Source of the DNA: Streptomyces sp. NBC_01264
GTDB taxonomy: Bacteria; Actinomycetota; Actinomycetes; Streptomycetales; Streptomycetaceae
Length of the DNA stretch: 64,000 bases
Direction: 5' to 3'
Assembly (NCBI RefSeq): GCF_026340675.1
Contig: NZ_JAPEOX010000002.1
Span: 496,001-560,000, forward strand
The notes beneath the pieces were generated by a model that saw only the letters and a list, made by a program, of their open reading frames with translations, was not told the DNA's origin and did no database searches. Shown here piece by piece: positions 9,000 through 17,675 of the stretch. The first letter of the stretch is position 1. Each line of letters opens with the position of its first letter. Position numbers and translations under genes: made by a program.

Positions 9000-9155
9000 C
9001 TAGCCGTGGCCGTGCAGGACGCCGCGGCCGACCGTGGGGGCCTGGCGGACGGCGGCGGTCCGCGGGCTGATGCCCGTCGCGCCCGCAAAGGCGGCACGCG
9101 CGCCGGGGGCGGCCTGCGGCAGGCGCTTCCCCGTGTCACGTCGTGTGCGGCTCAT
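9000..9155 (-). CDS. Possible small protein, 51 residues
   Basis: This open frame begins MSRTRRDTGKRLPQAAPGAR and is basic. It has no clear ribosome-binding site and no recognisable domain. It lies in the otherwise empty stretch between the MurE-like gene and a coding remnant at 9253. Apart from it, 8773-9252 shows nothing I can name. It may be spurious. Confidence 0.2.
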   Translation of the reverse strand: MSRTRRDTGKRLPQAAPGARAAFAGATGISPRTAAVRQAPTVGRGVLHGHG

Positions 9156-9252
9156 GGGCCGAGTGTACGTGCGTCCGCCCGGCCCGGACGCCGTGTCCGC
9201 CCGCACGCCCGTCCGGTGCACCTGCCGGGGTGGCCCCGCGGGCGGCCCTGGT

Positions 9253-9450
9253 TCACGGCCTGGTCAGCGCGGACCTGCGGGTGGCCAGTGCGGCGTGGAC
9301 CGGTTCCCCGGTGGGGGCCCGGTGGTCCCGTACCGCGCGGTCCGCTTCCTCGGCCGACTGCCGCAGGGCGGCGGCCAGGGTGACCGCCGAGGGGCGGCTG
9401 GGGCTGCCGGGCTCGGGCAGGTGGGCTTCCAGGCGCAGGGTGACGTGCAC
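9253..9450 (-). CDS. Short hypothetical protein or 3' remnant of a gene
   Basis: The frame ending at 9253 has typical Streptomyces codon use (third positions almost all G or C) over its last 65-80 codons, including TLRLEAHLPEPGSPSRPSAV and TLAAALRQSAEEADRAVRDH, so it looks genuinely coding. No convincing start with a ribosome-binding site exists. The only in-frame option here is a GTG at 9450, and coding character seems to extend a little upstream of it. It may be the tail of a gene lost by rearrangement. No family recognised. Confidence 0.35.
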   Translation of the reverse strand: MHVTLRLEAHLPEPGSPSRPSAVTLAAALRQSAEEADRAVRDHRAPTGEPVHAALATRRSALTRP

Positions 9451-9534
9451 GAATTCGGCGAGGGCCTGCCCGGCGCCAGCCTCCGTCGTGCGGGGTGTCC
9501 GGGTCGCGTCGGTGCGCGCCTCGGGCGGATTCCG

Positions 9535-9575
9535 GCGGAAGGGCGCCGCCGGCCGGGCCGCCGGCGCCCTTCCGC
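9535..9575. terminator. Terminator hairpin after the deoxynucleoside kinase
   Basis: There are perfect 14-bp inverted repeats (GCGGAAGGGCGCCG at 9535-9548 and its complement at 9562-9575) around a 13-base GC loop. It lies about 30 bp after the kinase stop codon on the minus strand. This is a strong intrinsic-type hairpin. Confidence 0.8.
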
Positions 9576-9605
9576 GTCGAAGCCCGTGCCGTCGTCCCCG
9601 GGCCG

Positions 9606-10268
9606 TCAGGCCCCGAGGGGGCTCGCCGCCAGGGCGTCCCTGACCTCGCGCACCACGCGGGCCGCGTCCTGGGGATCGTTCACCACGTCCGTGTGGTTCA
9701 TGTCGACGACGAGGACCTCGCTGGCCGAGTAGTGCTTGTGCACCCAGTCGTCGTAGCCGGACCACAGCACCCGGTAGTACTCGACGAGGCTCTCGTCCTG
9801 CTCGAAATCGCGGCCCCGCAGCCCGATGCGGTGCAGCACCGTCTCGAAGTCCGCCTTGAGGTAGACCATGAGGTCGGGCGCCTTGCGGTACGGCAGGCCG
9901 TCGATCTCGCGCATCATCTCGTTCAGCAGGCCCTCGTACACCCGCATCTCGAGGGAGCTGATCCGGCCCAGGTCGTGATTGACCTTGGCGAAGTACCAGT
10001 CCTCGTAGATGGAGCGGTCCAGGACGTTGTCGCCCTGCTTGTACGCCTCCTTGATCGCGGCGAACCGCGTCTGCAGGAAGTAGAGCTGCAGGAGGAAGGG
10101 GTAGCGCTTGGCCTGGATCTCCTCGGGGCTCGACGTGTAGAAGAGCGGGAGGATCGGATTGTCGTCCACGCTCTCGTAGAAGACCTCGCTGCCCAGCTCC
10201 TTGGCGAGCAGCTCGGCAACGCTCGTCTTGCCGATCCCGATCATGCCTCCGACGCAGATCACTGGCAT
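9606..10268 (-). CDS. Deoxynucleoside kinase (deoxyadenosine/deoxyguanosine kinase family)
   Basis: The protein is 220 residues. It has the P-loop GGMIGIGKTS (7-16), a DRS motif (84-86) inside LDRSIYEDWYFAK, and the Arg-rich lid region LHRIGLRGRDFEQDE. These are the marks of the dCK/dGK family, which phosphorylates deoxynucleosides with ATP for salvage. The length is normal. It is followed by a strong terminator hairpin and stands alone. The nucleoside preference cannot be told from sequence. Confidence 0.88.
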   Translation of the reverse strand: MPVICVGGMIGIGKTSVAELLAKELGSEVFYESVDDNPILPLFYTSSPEEIQAKRYPFLLQLYFLQTRFAAIKEAYKQGDNVLDRSIYEDWYFAKVNHDLGRISSLEMRVYEGLLNEMMREIDGLPYRKAPDLMVYLKADFETVLHRIGLRGRDFEQDESLVEYYRVLWSGYDDWVHKHYSASEVLVVDMNHTDVVNDPQDAARVVREVRDALAASPLGA

Positions 10269-10741
10269 TCCTCACTTCTCCCTGGGGGTCTTCTTGTCGC
10301 GGGCGCGTGGGCCGGGCGCCCCACCCCACTGAGACACGTGTCGGCGGTCGCTCGATTCCCCATGATCTTCATGATCGTCGTGATCAGCGTCATGCGGTCC
10401 CCGTCCCGGCCGGGGCCCGGACGCAGGACGCCCTCCCCGACGGGCCGGACCAGCCGTTCCGTAGATGCCGCGGACAGCGACGAGCCACCACCCCGCGGCC
10501 GCCTTGAAGCATAAATGACTCCGCGACCCCCTCCCGCCCGGGCGGGGGTGTCCGTCAGCGGGGCCCACCGTCGAGCACCGCGCCTCCGTCGGGCCGCCGG
10601 CACGCCTGTTGCGGCACGACCCGTGCAGGGAGGCCGGGTTACCGCTCGCCGGCGCTGAATGGCCGATGAAATCCTGGCCTGTTACCTGCCGGTAGGCAAT
10701 GATGGCCGACGCACATCCACACGGCGGAGGCTGAGGCAGCG
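10269..10741. other. Intergenic region without a convincing gene
   Basis: This 473-bp region lies between the divergent kinase and amidase genes and must hold both promoters. It contains a run of ATGATC/CATGAT-like words (about 10361-10395) and a short CCCGCCCGGGCGGG palindrome near 10535-10550. Open frames here have no ribosome-binding sites or sensible composition. I can name no promoter with confidence. Confidence 0.5.
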
Positions 10742-12157
10742 GTGACGACTTTCGACGGACCGACCATCGTGCACGCGTTCCGGGACGACGCCCTGGGAGA
10801 GCACGACGCCGTCGGTCTCGCCGCGGCGATCCGGCGGGGCGAGGTCTCCCCCGCCGAGGCCGCCCGGGACGCCGCCGCGCGGGTGCGGGCGGTCGACGCC
10901 CGGCTGGGTGCGGTCCAGGTGCACACCGCGAGCCCGGCGCCCGCCGCCGGACCGGGCGGCGCCTTCGCCGGGGTGCCGACCTTCGTCAAGGACAACACCG
11001 ACTACCAGGGGCTGCCCACGGGCCACGGCAGCTCCGCCTTCCGGCCGAGGCCGGCCAAGCGGCACGCACCGTTCACCCGGCAGCTCCTGAGCAGCGGTGT
11101 CACGGTCCTGGGCAAGACCCGGCTGCCCGAGTTCGGGTTCAGCCCGACGACCGAGTACGACGGCGCCGAGCCGGTGCGCAACCCCTGGCACGCGGAGTAC
11201 TCGGCGGGCGGCTCCTCGGGCGGCAGCGCCGCGCTGGTCGCCGCCGGCGCCGTACCGATCGCGCACGCCAACGACGGCGGTGGCTCGATCCGGATACCCG
11301 CGGCCTGCTGTGGGCTCGTCGGCCTGAAACCGTCGCGCGGACGGGTCGTCGCCAGCGCCCTGGGCCGCCAGCTGCCGCTCGACATCATCTCCGACGGGGT
11401 CGTGACCCGCTCCGTTCGGGACGCCGCCGCGTTCCTCGCCGCCGCGGAGAGCTACCGGCGCAGTCCCGGTCTGCCGCCCCTGGGCCTGGTCGAGGGCCCC
11501 TCGGCGCGAAGGCTGCGCATCGGGCTCGTCCTGGATTCCCCGAACGGCGTGCACTCCGACGCCTCCACCCGGGCGGCGGTCACGGAGACCGCGGAGAGGC
11601 TCGGACGGCTCGGACACACCGTGGAACCGGTGGAGTTGGGCATGGATCCGAGTTTCACCGACGACTTCCTCACCTACTGGGGGATGCTGTCGTTCCTCCT
11701 CGGCGTCACCGGCCGGACCCTCGGGGCGGACTTCGACCGGCACCGCATGGACGGCCTCAGCCAGGGGCTGCGCGAGGAGTACCTGCGGAACTGGCGCAGG
11801 ACCCCCGGCGTGCTGCGTCGGCTGAAGCGGACGAAGGTGGCCTACGCGGCGTCCTTCCGCGGGCTGGACCTCGTGATGTCGCCGGTGCTCGCCCACACCA
11901 CGCCACCGATCGGCCACCTCAGCCCGACCGTTCCCTACGCGAAGCTGATCGAGCGGATCCTCGCGTACGTGGCGTTCACGCCGGTCGACAACGTCGTCGG
12001 CACCCCGTCGATCTCGGTGCCGGCCGCGAGCGCGACGCCGGACGGGCTGCCCGTCGGCGTCATGTTCTCCACCCGCCCCGGCGGTGAACGAAAGCTCCTG
12101 GAGATCGCGTTCGAGCTGGAGGCGGACCGGCCCTTCCGGCGCATCCAGGACCAGTGA
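10742..12157 (+). CDS. Amidase signature family enzyme
   Basis: The protein is 471 residues, normal for the family. The Ser-cisSer-Lys triad is visible: Lys83 in FVKDN, cis-Ser158 in GGSSGGSAA and nucleophile Ser182 in DGGGSIRIPA. The spacings (99 and 24) match GatA-type amidases. It would hydrolyse an amide to acid plus ammonia in the cytoplasm. No GatB or GatC gene is nearby, so it is a catabolic amidase, not the tRNA amidotransferase. It starts at a GTG with GGAGG slightly far upstream. It converges on the DUF2264 gene. Confidence 0.85.
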   Translation: MTTFDGPTIVHAFRDDALGEHDAVGLAAAIRRGEVSPAEAARDAAARVRAVDARLGAVQVHTASPAPAAGPGGAFAGVPTFVKDNTDYQGLPTGHGSSAFRPRPAKRHAPFTRQLLSSGVTVLGKTRLPEFGFSPTTEYDGAEPVRNPWHAEYSAGGSSGGSAALVAAGAVPIAHANDGGGSIRIPAACCGLVGLKPSRGRVVASALGRQLPLDIISDGVVTRSVRDAAAFLAAAESYRRSPGLPPLGLVEGPSARRLRIGLVLDSPNGVHSDASTRAAVTETAERLGRLGHTVEPVELGMDPSFTDDFLTYWGMLSFLLGVTGRTLGADFDRHRMDGLSQGLREEYLRNWRRTPGVLRRLKRTKVAYAASFRGLDLVMSPVLAHTTPPIGHLSPTVPYAKLIERILAYVAFTPVDNVVGTPSISVPAASATPDGLPVGVMFSTRPGGERKLLEIAFELEADRPFRRIQDQ

Positions 12158-12204
12158 CATCGGCGCGAAGAGAGGTACGGCGAGAGGTGCGGGGCCTGCG
12201 GCCG

Positions 12205-14151
12205 CTATCCGGCGGCCGGTGACAGGTGCTCCACGCTCAGGGGCCCGAAGGCGATGCGGGTCAGTGATCCGTCGTGCGCCCACCGCACCTCGATGGATCC
12301 CTCGTCAGCCGTCACCACGGTGACCGCCTCGGCCGTGGGCGCCGGATCCGGCTCGCCGGTGAGCGCGGCCAGCGCCGCGTACAGGCGTGTCCCGTCGGCC
12401 TCGGCCGTCAGGCGGGGCATGCTCGCCCAGCGTGTGAAGGCGGTCCCGGCGGGCGCCCTCGCCTCGTCCCGCGCCTCCCAGCCGTACACCGGGTGGAGCT
12501 CCGAGCGCAGGGGCTCCCCGGGCCCCGTGGCCCAGCCCGTCTGCTCCACGCGTGCCTCGCGCTGGGCTCCGTACGGGGCTCCGGACACCCGGTGCACGCG
12601 CAGTTCGTGCGGGCCGCGGACGAAGGTGACGCTCTCCACGCGCAGGCCGGGGACCATGGGCGCGCCGCCCGGGAAGACCGGACGGTGCCAGGACGCGGCC
12701 CAGCCCCAGCCGTCCCCCTGCCCGGTGCCCAGCGGGTGGATGCGCCGCCGGACGCTGCGGACGCCCGCCACCACCACGGCGAGGTGGTTGTCCGGGGTGT
12801 TGGCACTCGCGGTGGGGCCGCTGCGGGTGGAGTAGGCCTGACGGGAGTAGAGCGGGTCCTCGTCGCGGGCCGCTTCCGACTGATCCGGCCCGACGTGGTC
12901 GCTCCCGTGGTTGTGCAGTCGTACGATCCCGTCGGCGCGGGTGGTCTGGATCAGCAACCCGGGGGCCCGCAGGGCCAGCACCCGGTCGGGCCCCTCACTG
13001 GGCGCGGGCTCCTCCGTCGCCGTCCACAGGGGGTGCGTCTGCGGGGCGAGCAGGCAGACGAAGGCCTTGGAGGCCCAGTACGGCGAGGCCGGTCCGGAGT
13101 ACCGCTGCAGGCTCGCCCCGTGCGGGCCGTGCCAGCCGAGGGTGAGCAGGCCGTCGGCTCCGACGGCGCCCCGGTCGAGGAAGTAGCGCAGCGATCCGCT
13201 GATCAGGCGGCGCGAGGTGCCGGGGCTGAGCGGGGTGTGGCCGGTGACGGCACCGAGGCCGACGGCCGACGCGGCGGCGAAACGGTAGGTGAGGGAACGC
13301 CCGAAGTGGATCGGCGCCCCGTCCGCCCCGAAGAGGAGGGAGAAGCTGTCCAGGTGGGCCCGCAGGCGGTCGCCGTACGGGACCTTCTGGTCCGGCGAGG
13401 CGTCTCGGTGGGCATCGGGGTGGACGTCGAGGGAGGCGGCGAGGTGTGCGTCGAGCACCGGATACAGGTGCAGCGCCCAGCCGTTGTAGTGGTCGAAGGC
13501 CCGGCCGTCGCCGTCGGCGTACCAGCCCTGACCCTCGTACCAGCCCTCCAGGAGCTCGAGGGCGCGGCTGCGGGCCCGGGCCGTCTCGGCGTCGCCTCGG
13601 CCCACGGACTCCAGGAATCCGGCCACGGTGTACGGGAAGAGGTACCAGTTGTTGGGGCTGGGCAGATGACGCAGGGCGCCGCGCAGCCACTCCTCGGTCC
13701 GGTCCTGCACCGCGCTGTCGAGGCGGTCCCACAGCCACGGCCGGGTCAGCCGGAGCCCGAGGGCCACCGAGGCCGACTCGACCATCGGCTGGCCCCCCGC
13801 GTAGACGTCGCGGATGACCGGCCAGGACTCCGCGTCGTCGCGGCCCGGCGTCCGGGTTCCCGCCGCCAGACCCTGCGCGTACCGCTCCAGCCAGCCGTAC
13901 GGGTCCGCTCCCGCGGCCCCCGCGACGCGGAACGCCGCGGCGAGGAAGGTGCGGGCATAGCCTTCGAGCCCGTCGGAACGCACCCCGGAGACGGAGGGCG
14001 TTCCCGGCAGGTCGAGCAGGGCCCCGCCCGGCGTGGCCCACTGCCAGGCGGAACGCAGCAGCCCGTCGGCCACCGCCTCCCAGTGGGCGCGGCCGTAGCC
14101 GGTGTACGGGCTCGACCCGCGGTCTTCGCGGGGCAGTCCGGGAAGGGTCAT
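12205..14151 (-). CDS. DUF2264 domain protein (alpha/alpha-barrel, likely polysaccharide-related)
   Basis: The protein is about 648 residues with no signal peptide. The N-terminal 380 residues contain DUF2264-like blocks such as SDGLEGYARTFL, SPNNWYLFPYTVAGFLESVG and AFDHYNGWALHLYPVLDA. These are typical of an alpha/alpha-barrel fold resembling that of heparinase and unsaturated-glucuronyl hydrolases. The C-terminal half is beta-rich. The function is uncertain, perhaps breakdown of an imported oligosaccharide. The ATG at 14151 begins MTLPGLPRED; upstream in-frame codons run through a repeat that looks like an operator, not coding sequence. The long open frame on the opposite strand is a shadow. 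Confidence 0.75.
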   Translation of the reverse strand: MTLPGLPREDRGSSPYTGYGRAHWEAVADGLLRSAWQWATPGGALLDLPGTPSVSGVRSDGLEGYARTFLAAAFRVAGAAGADPYGWLERYAQGLAAGTRTPGRDDAESWPVIRDVYAGGQPMVESASVALGLRLTRPWLWDRLDSAVQDRTEEWLRGALRHLPSPNNWYLFPYTVAGFLESVGRGDAETARARSRALELLEGWYEGQGWYADGDGRAFDHYNGWALHLYPVLDAHLAASLDVHPDAHRDASPDQKVPYGDRLRAHLDSFSLLFGADGAPIHFGRSLTYRFAAASAVGLGAVTGHTPLSPGTSRRLISGSLRYFLDRGAVGADGLLTLGWHGPHGASLQRYSGPASPYWASKAFVCLLAPQTHPLWTATEEPAPSEGPDRVLALRAPGLLIQTTRADGIVRLHNHGSDHVGPDQSEAARDEDPLYSRQAYSTRSGPTASANTPDNHLAVVVAGVRSVRRRIHPLGTGQGDGWGWAASWHRPVFPGGAPMVPGLRVESVTFVRGPHELRVHRVSGAPYGAQREARVEQTGWATGPGEPLRSELHPVYGWEARDEARAPAGTAFTRWASMPRLTAEADGTRLYAALAALTGEPDPAPTAEAVTVVTADEGSIEVRWAHDGSLTRIAFGPLSVEHLSPAAG

Positions 14152-14193
14152 GCGGGGATCTTGATCGAACGGCCGGATCGGGTCAAGAGAGCC

Positions 14194-14219
14194 GGTCGAA
14201 ACGATCGAAACGATCGAAC
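14194..14219. promoter_or_regulatory. CGATCGAAA direct-repeat operator candidate
   Basis: Three spaced copies of a TCGAAA/TCGAAC word (GGTCGAAACGATCGAAACGATCGAAC) repeat with a period of 9 bp, 40-70 bp upstream of the DUF2264 start and just after the stop of the upstream gene. This could be a regulator binding site or a simple repeat. Confidence 0.35.
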
Positions 14220-14225
14220 GGGAGG

Positions 14226-14957
14226 TCAGAGCGAGGCGTTCCAGGCCGTGGTCAGCCCGTCCAGCCACGCGGGCGGCAGCTCCGCCGCGTCCCACTCCTC
14301 CCGCAGGGCCTGCGGCTCAGCGAGGAGCCGTTCGAGTACGGCGATGCTCGTGGCGGAGTGGACGAGCGAGAAACGGCCGTGCACCGTGATGGCACTGCCC
14401 GCTCCGAACGTCGCGAACAGCCGGCCCAGCCGGGTCCGGTGGGTATCGGTGAACTCGGTCAGCAGCCCGGCGTACCGGGCCCGTTGCCTCGGGCTCATCG
14501 TGGCGAGGACGGCGGTGAGCACCTCCTCGGTCGCTTCCGGATCCAGTTCCGAGACCTCTGCGAAGGACAGGTACAGGGGCGTGAGCGCCACCTGCGTCCG
14601 CTCCACCTCCATGCGCCTGGCCCGCGGGCGCTGTCCGGCCGCGTCCTGTTCCCCGTCCGGGCTCACCACCCGGAGCAGGGTGCGCTCGGTGACCTCGCCC
14701 AGCTCCGCCAGGAGGTCTCCGGCTCCGTCGAGCCATCCCGACTCGTACGGCTCGCCCTTGTCTCCCGGCGCGCGTCGGTCCCGGTCGCTCAGTTCCTCGT
14801 ACGCGAGCGCCAGCGCGCCCGCTTCCAGCAGGCCGATCAGTTCGCCCGCGTCACCGGAAGGGACCCCTGCTCGTGCGAGGAGTTGCAGGAGCGTCGTCCT
14901 CGCGTTGTCGACACTGACCTCGTCCGGCCACTGCCGTCCCTCGTCGGCCCCGCTCAT
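14226..14957 (-). CDS. Conserved-looking hypothetical protein, mostly helical
   Basis: The protein is about 243 residues from the ATG that begins MSGADEGRQW, which has GGAG 8 bases upstream. A longer frame starting at 15128 exists but lacks a ribosome-binding site and has low-complexity composition. The protein is soluble, acidic and rich in helices (TTLLQLLARAGVPSGDAGEL; TERTLLRVVS). It contains ATMSPRQRARYAGLLTEFTD. No domain recognised. It lies upstream of the DUF2264 gene on the same strand, about 75 bp apart, but the repeat between them suggests separate control. Confidence 0.6.
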   Translation of the reverse strand: MSGADEGRQWPDEVSVDNARTTLLQLLARAGVPSGDAGELIGLLEAGALALAYEELSDRDRRAPGDKGEPYESGWLDGAGDLLAELGEVTERTLLRVVSPDGEQDAAGQRPRARRMEVERTQVALTPLYLSFAEVSELDPEATEEVLTAVLATMSPRQRARYAGLLTEFTDTHRTRLGRLFATFGAGSAITVHGRFSLVHSATSIAVLERLLAEPQALREEWDAAELPPAWLDGLTTAWNASL

Positions 14958-15182
14958 CAGTTGCTCTCCGTTCTCGGCCACCGCACCGCCCAGCGCTTCA
15001 TTGTCACCGAGCGCCGCCGGGGAGGCCGGACCGAGCGGCCCCCGGTTCGTCCCCGCAGCTTCGGGAACTGGCTTCCTGAGCTGGGACTCTATGCGGCGGC
15101 GTGCTGTTGTCGAGCGGTTTCCCCGCATCCGGCAATCTACCCATAACCCGCCCCGGGCCGGGGCGCCGCCCGCACGAGCGCC

Positions 15183-15851
15183 CTACGGGAGTCCCTGGGC
15201 CTCCCGTACGTACGCCCCCGCGCGCGCGGCGGCCACCGCCGCGGCCGCGGAGGCGTCGGCCTGGGCCTCGTCGAGCGGGAGGGTCGTGGTCAGGAGGCGG
15301 TAGTAGAGGGGGGCGGACACCGCGCGGATCACCTCGTGCGGATCGGTTCCCTCGGGCAGCTCTCCGCGGGCCACGGCCTCGCGGACGCACGGAGCCCACT
15401 CCTCGACGCGCACCGCGTAGAAGCCGTGCAGCGATTCGGCCGCCGTCGGGTCGTACGTGGCGGCCGCGATCACCGCCTTGAACAGGGCCCCTTGCCGGGG
15501 GTCGGCCAGGGTGCGGCACACCAGCCGGGCGTTGGCCGTCAGGTCCCCGAGGAGCGAGCCGCTCTCCGCCCGAGGGACGGACTGCTGCGCCATGTCCTGC
15601 AGCAGGTCGGACATGAGGCCGGCGACGGTGCCCCACCGCCGGTAGACGGTGGTCTTGCCGACGTCCGCGCGCCGCGCGACGTCGGCGAGGTCCAGGTGGG
15701 CGAAACCCCGCTCGGCCAGGACGTCCTCGGCGGCCCGGAGCACGGCCTCCCGCACGCGCGCCGTACGCCCGCCGGGCCGTGCGCTCCCCGGCCCGGCCGC
15801 CGGGGCGGCTGGTCCGGTCTCCCTGTCCGGTGCGGCTTCGGCGAACTCCAT
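15183..15851 (-). CDS. TetR/AcrR family transcriptional regulator
   Basis: The protein is 222 residues. The N-terminal helix-turn-helix (about residues 30-75) includes AVLRAAEDVLAERGFAHLDL and VGKTTVYRRWGTV. The C-terminal part resembles a ligand-binding domain. It is divergent from the aldo/keto reductase gene with about 100 bp between, so it probably represses that gene and itself through the palindrome in the gap. Confidence 0.88.
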   Translation of the reverse strand: MEFAEAAPDRETGPAAPAAGPGSARPGGRTARVREAVLRAAEDVLAERGFAHLDLADVARRADVGKTTVYRRWGTVAGLMSDLLQDMAQQSVPRAESGSLLGDLTANARLVCRTLADPRQGALFKAVIAAATYDPTAAESLHGFYAVRVEEWAPCVREAVARGELPEGTDPHEVIRAVSAPLYYRLLTTTLPLDEAQADASAAAAVAAARAGAYVREAQGLP

Positions 15852-15861
15852 AACGGGACTC

Positions 15862-15876
15862 CAGTTCCATTAACTG
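15862..15876. promoter_or_regulatory. Candidate TetR operator
   Basis: CAGTT, five bases, AACTG is a short palindrome in the AT-richer gap between the divergent TetR and aldo/keto reductase genes. Related words (CCATAACGGGA, CTTAACGGAAC) recur on either side. The position fits an operator; the exact boundaries are a guess. Confidence 0.3.
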
Positions 15877-15955
15877 CCACGACTTGATACGCTCCAGCCA
15901 TCTTAACGGAACCACAGGCCCATTAGATGGACTGCGGGCGATGAGGGGATGCGTC

Positions 15956-16990
15956 ATGAAGTACAGGCGGCTGGGTACGTCCGGGCTTCTGGTCCCGGAA
16001 CTGAGCTTCGGTGCCGGCACCTTCGGCGGGCAGGGACCGCTCTTCGGCGCCTGGGGCGACACCGGTGTGGAGCAGGCGCGCCGCCTGGTGGACATCTGCA
16101 TCGACGCCGGAGTCACGATGTTCGACACCGCCGACGTCTACTCCGCCGGCGCCTCGGAGGAGGTCCTGGGAGCCGCCCTCAAGGGGCGCCGGGACCAGGT
16201 GCTCATCTCCACCAAGGCCGGCCTGCCCACGGGCGACGGGCCGGGCGCGGCGGGAACCTCCCGTTCCCGCCTGATCGCCTCCGTCGACGATGCGCTGCGC
16301 CGCCTGGACACCGATTACATCGACCTCTTCCAGCTGCACGCCTTCGACGCCGGCACACCCGTCGAGGAGGTGCTGTCCACCCTGGACGACCTGGTCCGGG
16401 CGGGGAAGATCCGCTACACCGGCATCTCCAACTTCTCCGGATGGCAGGCGATGAAGTCCCTCGCCGCGGCGGACCGGCACGGCCGCCCGCGCTACGTCGC
16501 CCATCAGGTCCACTACTCCCTCGTCGGCCGCGACTACGAATGGGAGCTCCTGCCCCTGGCACTCGACCAGGGCCTGGGCGCGATCGTCTGGAGCCCGCTC
16601 GGCTGGGGCCGGCTCACGGGCAAGATCCGCCGTGGCGTGCCGCTGCCCGCCGGCAGCAGGCTGCACGACACCGCCGACTACGGTCCGCCGGTCGAGGACG
16701 AGTACCTCTACCGCGTGATCGACGCCCTGGACGAGGTCGCCGGGGAGACGGGCAGGGCCGTCCCCCAGATCGCCCTGCGGTGGCTGCTCCAACGGCCGAC
16801 CGTGTCCTCCGTCATCATCGGCGCCCGCAACGAGGAGCAGCTGCTCCAGAACCTCGGCGCCGTGGGCTGGACGCTCACCCCGGAGCAGATGGCGAAGCTC
16901 GACGCGGCGAGCAGCCGGACGGCGCCCTACCCCTACTTCCCGTACTACCGGCAGGAGGGATTCGCCCGCCTCAACCCTCCGGCGGTCTGA
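15956..16990 (+). CDS. Aldo/keto reductase
   Basis: The protein is 344 residues. The catalytic tetrad of the family is present: Asp57 and Tyr62 in FDTADVYSAG, Lys87 in ISTKAGL and His128 in FQLHAFD. The cofactor segment near the C-terminus reads VIIGARNEEQLLQNLGA. It is predicted to reduce aldehydes or ketones with NADPH in the cytoplasm, closest by eye to the oxidoreductase/YajO branch. The ATG at 15956 follows GAGGGG. The divergent TetR gene is its likely repressor, so an electrophile or xenobiotic may be the inducer. Confidence 0.9.
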   Translation: MKYRRLGTSGLLVPELSFGAGTFGGQGPLFGAWGDTGVEQARRLVDICIDAGVTMFDTADVYSAGASEEVLGAALKGRRDQVLISTKAGLPTGDGPGAAGTSRSRLIASVDDALRRLDTDYIDLFQLHAFDAGTPVEEVLSTLDDLVRAGKIRYTGISNFSGWQAMKSLAAADRHGRPRYVAHQVHYSLVGRDYEWELLPLALDQGLGAIVWSPLGWGRLTGKIRRGVPLPAGSRLHDTADYGPPVEDEYLYRVIDALDEVAGETGRAVPQIALRWLLQRPTVSSVIIGARNEEQLLQNLGAVGWTLTPEQMAKLDAASSRTAPYPYFPYYRQEGFARLNPPAV

Positions 16991-17048
16991 GCCGGTTGAG
17001 CCGACCGAGGCGACGGCGGCGTCCGACCGGCGGCCTGTGCGCCGGACT

Positions 17049-17309
17049 TCAGCCGAGCCACAGGATGTTCAGCACGGACAGGCGGTGCTGCGGCCGGTTG
17101 ATCCAGTAGGTGAGCGATGTCCGGCCGACGGAGGCCAGCCGTACGTCCTGGCCCTCGGAGTCGTCGGGGTTCCACCGGGGGAACCCCCAGGGGGCGGCCG
17201 CGGCGGCGTCCAGAACGCCCCAGACCGCGTGCTCGGCGTGCTCGGGCAGGGTGTCGAGCACCTTCGCGGCCGGCCCGGAGAAACGGATTCCGTACGGCTC
17301 TCCGGTCAC
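17049..17309 (-). CDS. Small toxin-like partner of DUF6247 (RelE/ParE-like candidate)
   Basis: The protein is 86 residues. It starts at a GTG that overlaps the stop of the DUF6247 gene (GTGA), so it is translationally coupled to it. It contains YGIRFSGPAAKVLDTLPEHA, with a KxL helix near the N-terminus, and ends in short beta-strand-like segments (YWINRPQHRLSVLNILWLG). That order resembles RelE/ParE-type toxins. The pairing of a short upstream helical protein with this fold suggests a toxin-antitoxin module, but no catalytic residues can be assigned by eye. Confidence 0.6.
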   Translation of the reverse strand: MTGEPYGIRFSGPAAKVLDTLPEHAEHAVWGVLDAAAAAPWGFPRWNPDDSEGQDVRLASVGRTSLTYWINRPQHRLSVLNILWLG

Positions 17310-17611
17310 CGGCGCCTGCTCCGCAGCTCGGCCGCCTCCACGAAGGCGCCGTCGTCGTGGCCGGACGCGACGAACGCGTCGACCGCCGGGGCGGAGGCGA
17401 GGCGGGCCTGCCAGACCTGGAGGGTCTCGTACAGCGCGGCCAGGGAGAACGTGCGGCGGGACTCCTCCAGCGCGGCGGTCCACTCCCGCTCGAAGGCCGG
17501 TACCCACTGCGGTGCGCGTCGGTCGTCGCGCAACTGGTCGAGGAGTTCGGCCGGGGCTCCCGGCGCGGGGGCGTACGGCAGGACGGTGGCGTGGTCGGGC
17601 TGCGCGCTCAT
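17306..17611 (-). CDS. DUF6247 family protein (putative antitoxin)
   Basis: The protein is 101 residues, helical and acidic in the middle. It has APQWVPAFEREWTAALEESR and FSLAALYETLQVWQARLASA, matching the DUF6247 family as I know it from actinobacteria. Its stop overlaps the start of the toxin-like gene. DUF6247 proteins commonly precede such small proteins. The antitoxin role is inferred from size, order and overlap. Confidence 0.65.
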   Translation of the reverse strand: MSAQPDHATVLPYAPAPGAPAELLDQLRDDRRAPQWVPAFEREWTAALEESRRTFSLAALYETLQVWQARLASAPAVDAFVASGHDDGAFVEAAELRSRRR

Positions 17612-17675
17612 CGGCTGTTCCTCCCGGCGGGTCGTACCCCCACGGTACGCGCGCGGGAGTGCGCATGACGGGTGC

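Noticed and set aside
12274..15303. A very long plus-strand open frame (about 1000 codons).
   Set aside because: It is antisense to the DUF2264 and helical hypothetical genes, low in complexity and without domains; high GC makes such shadow frames common.
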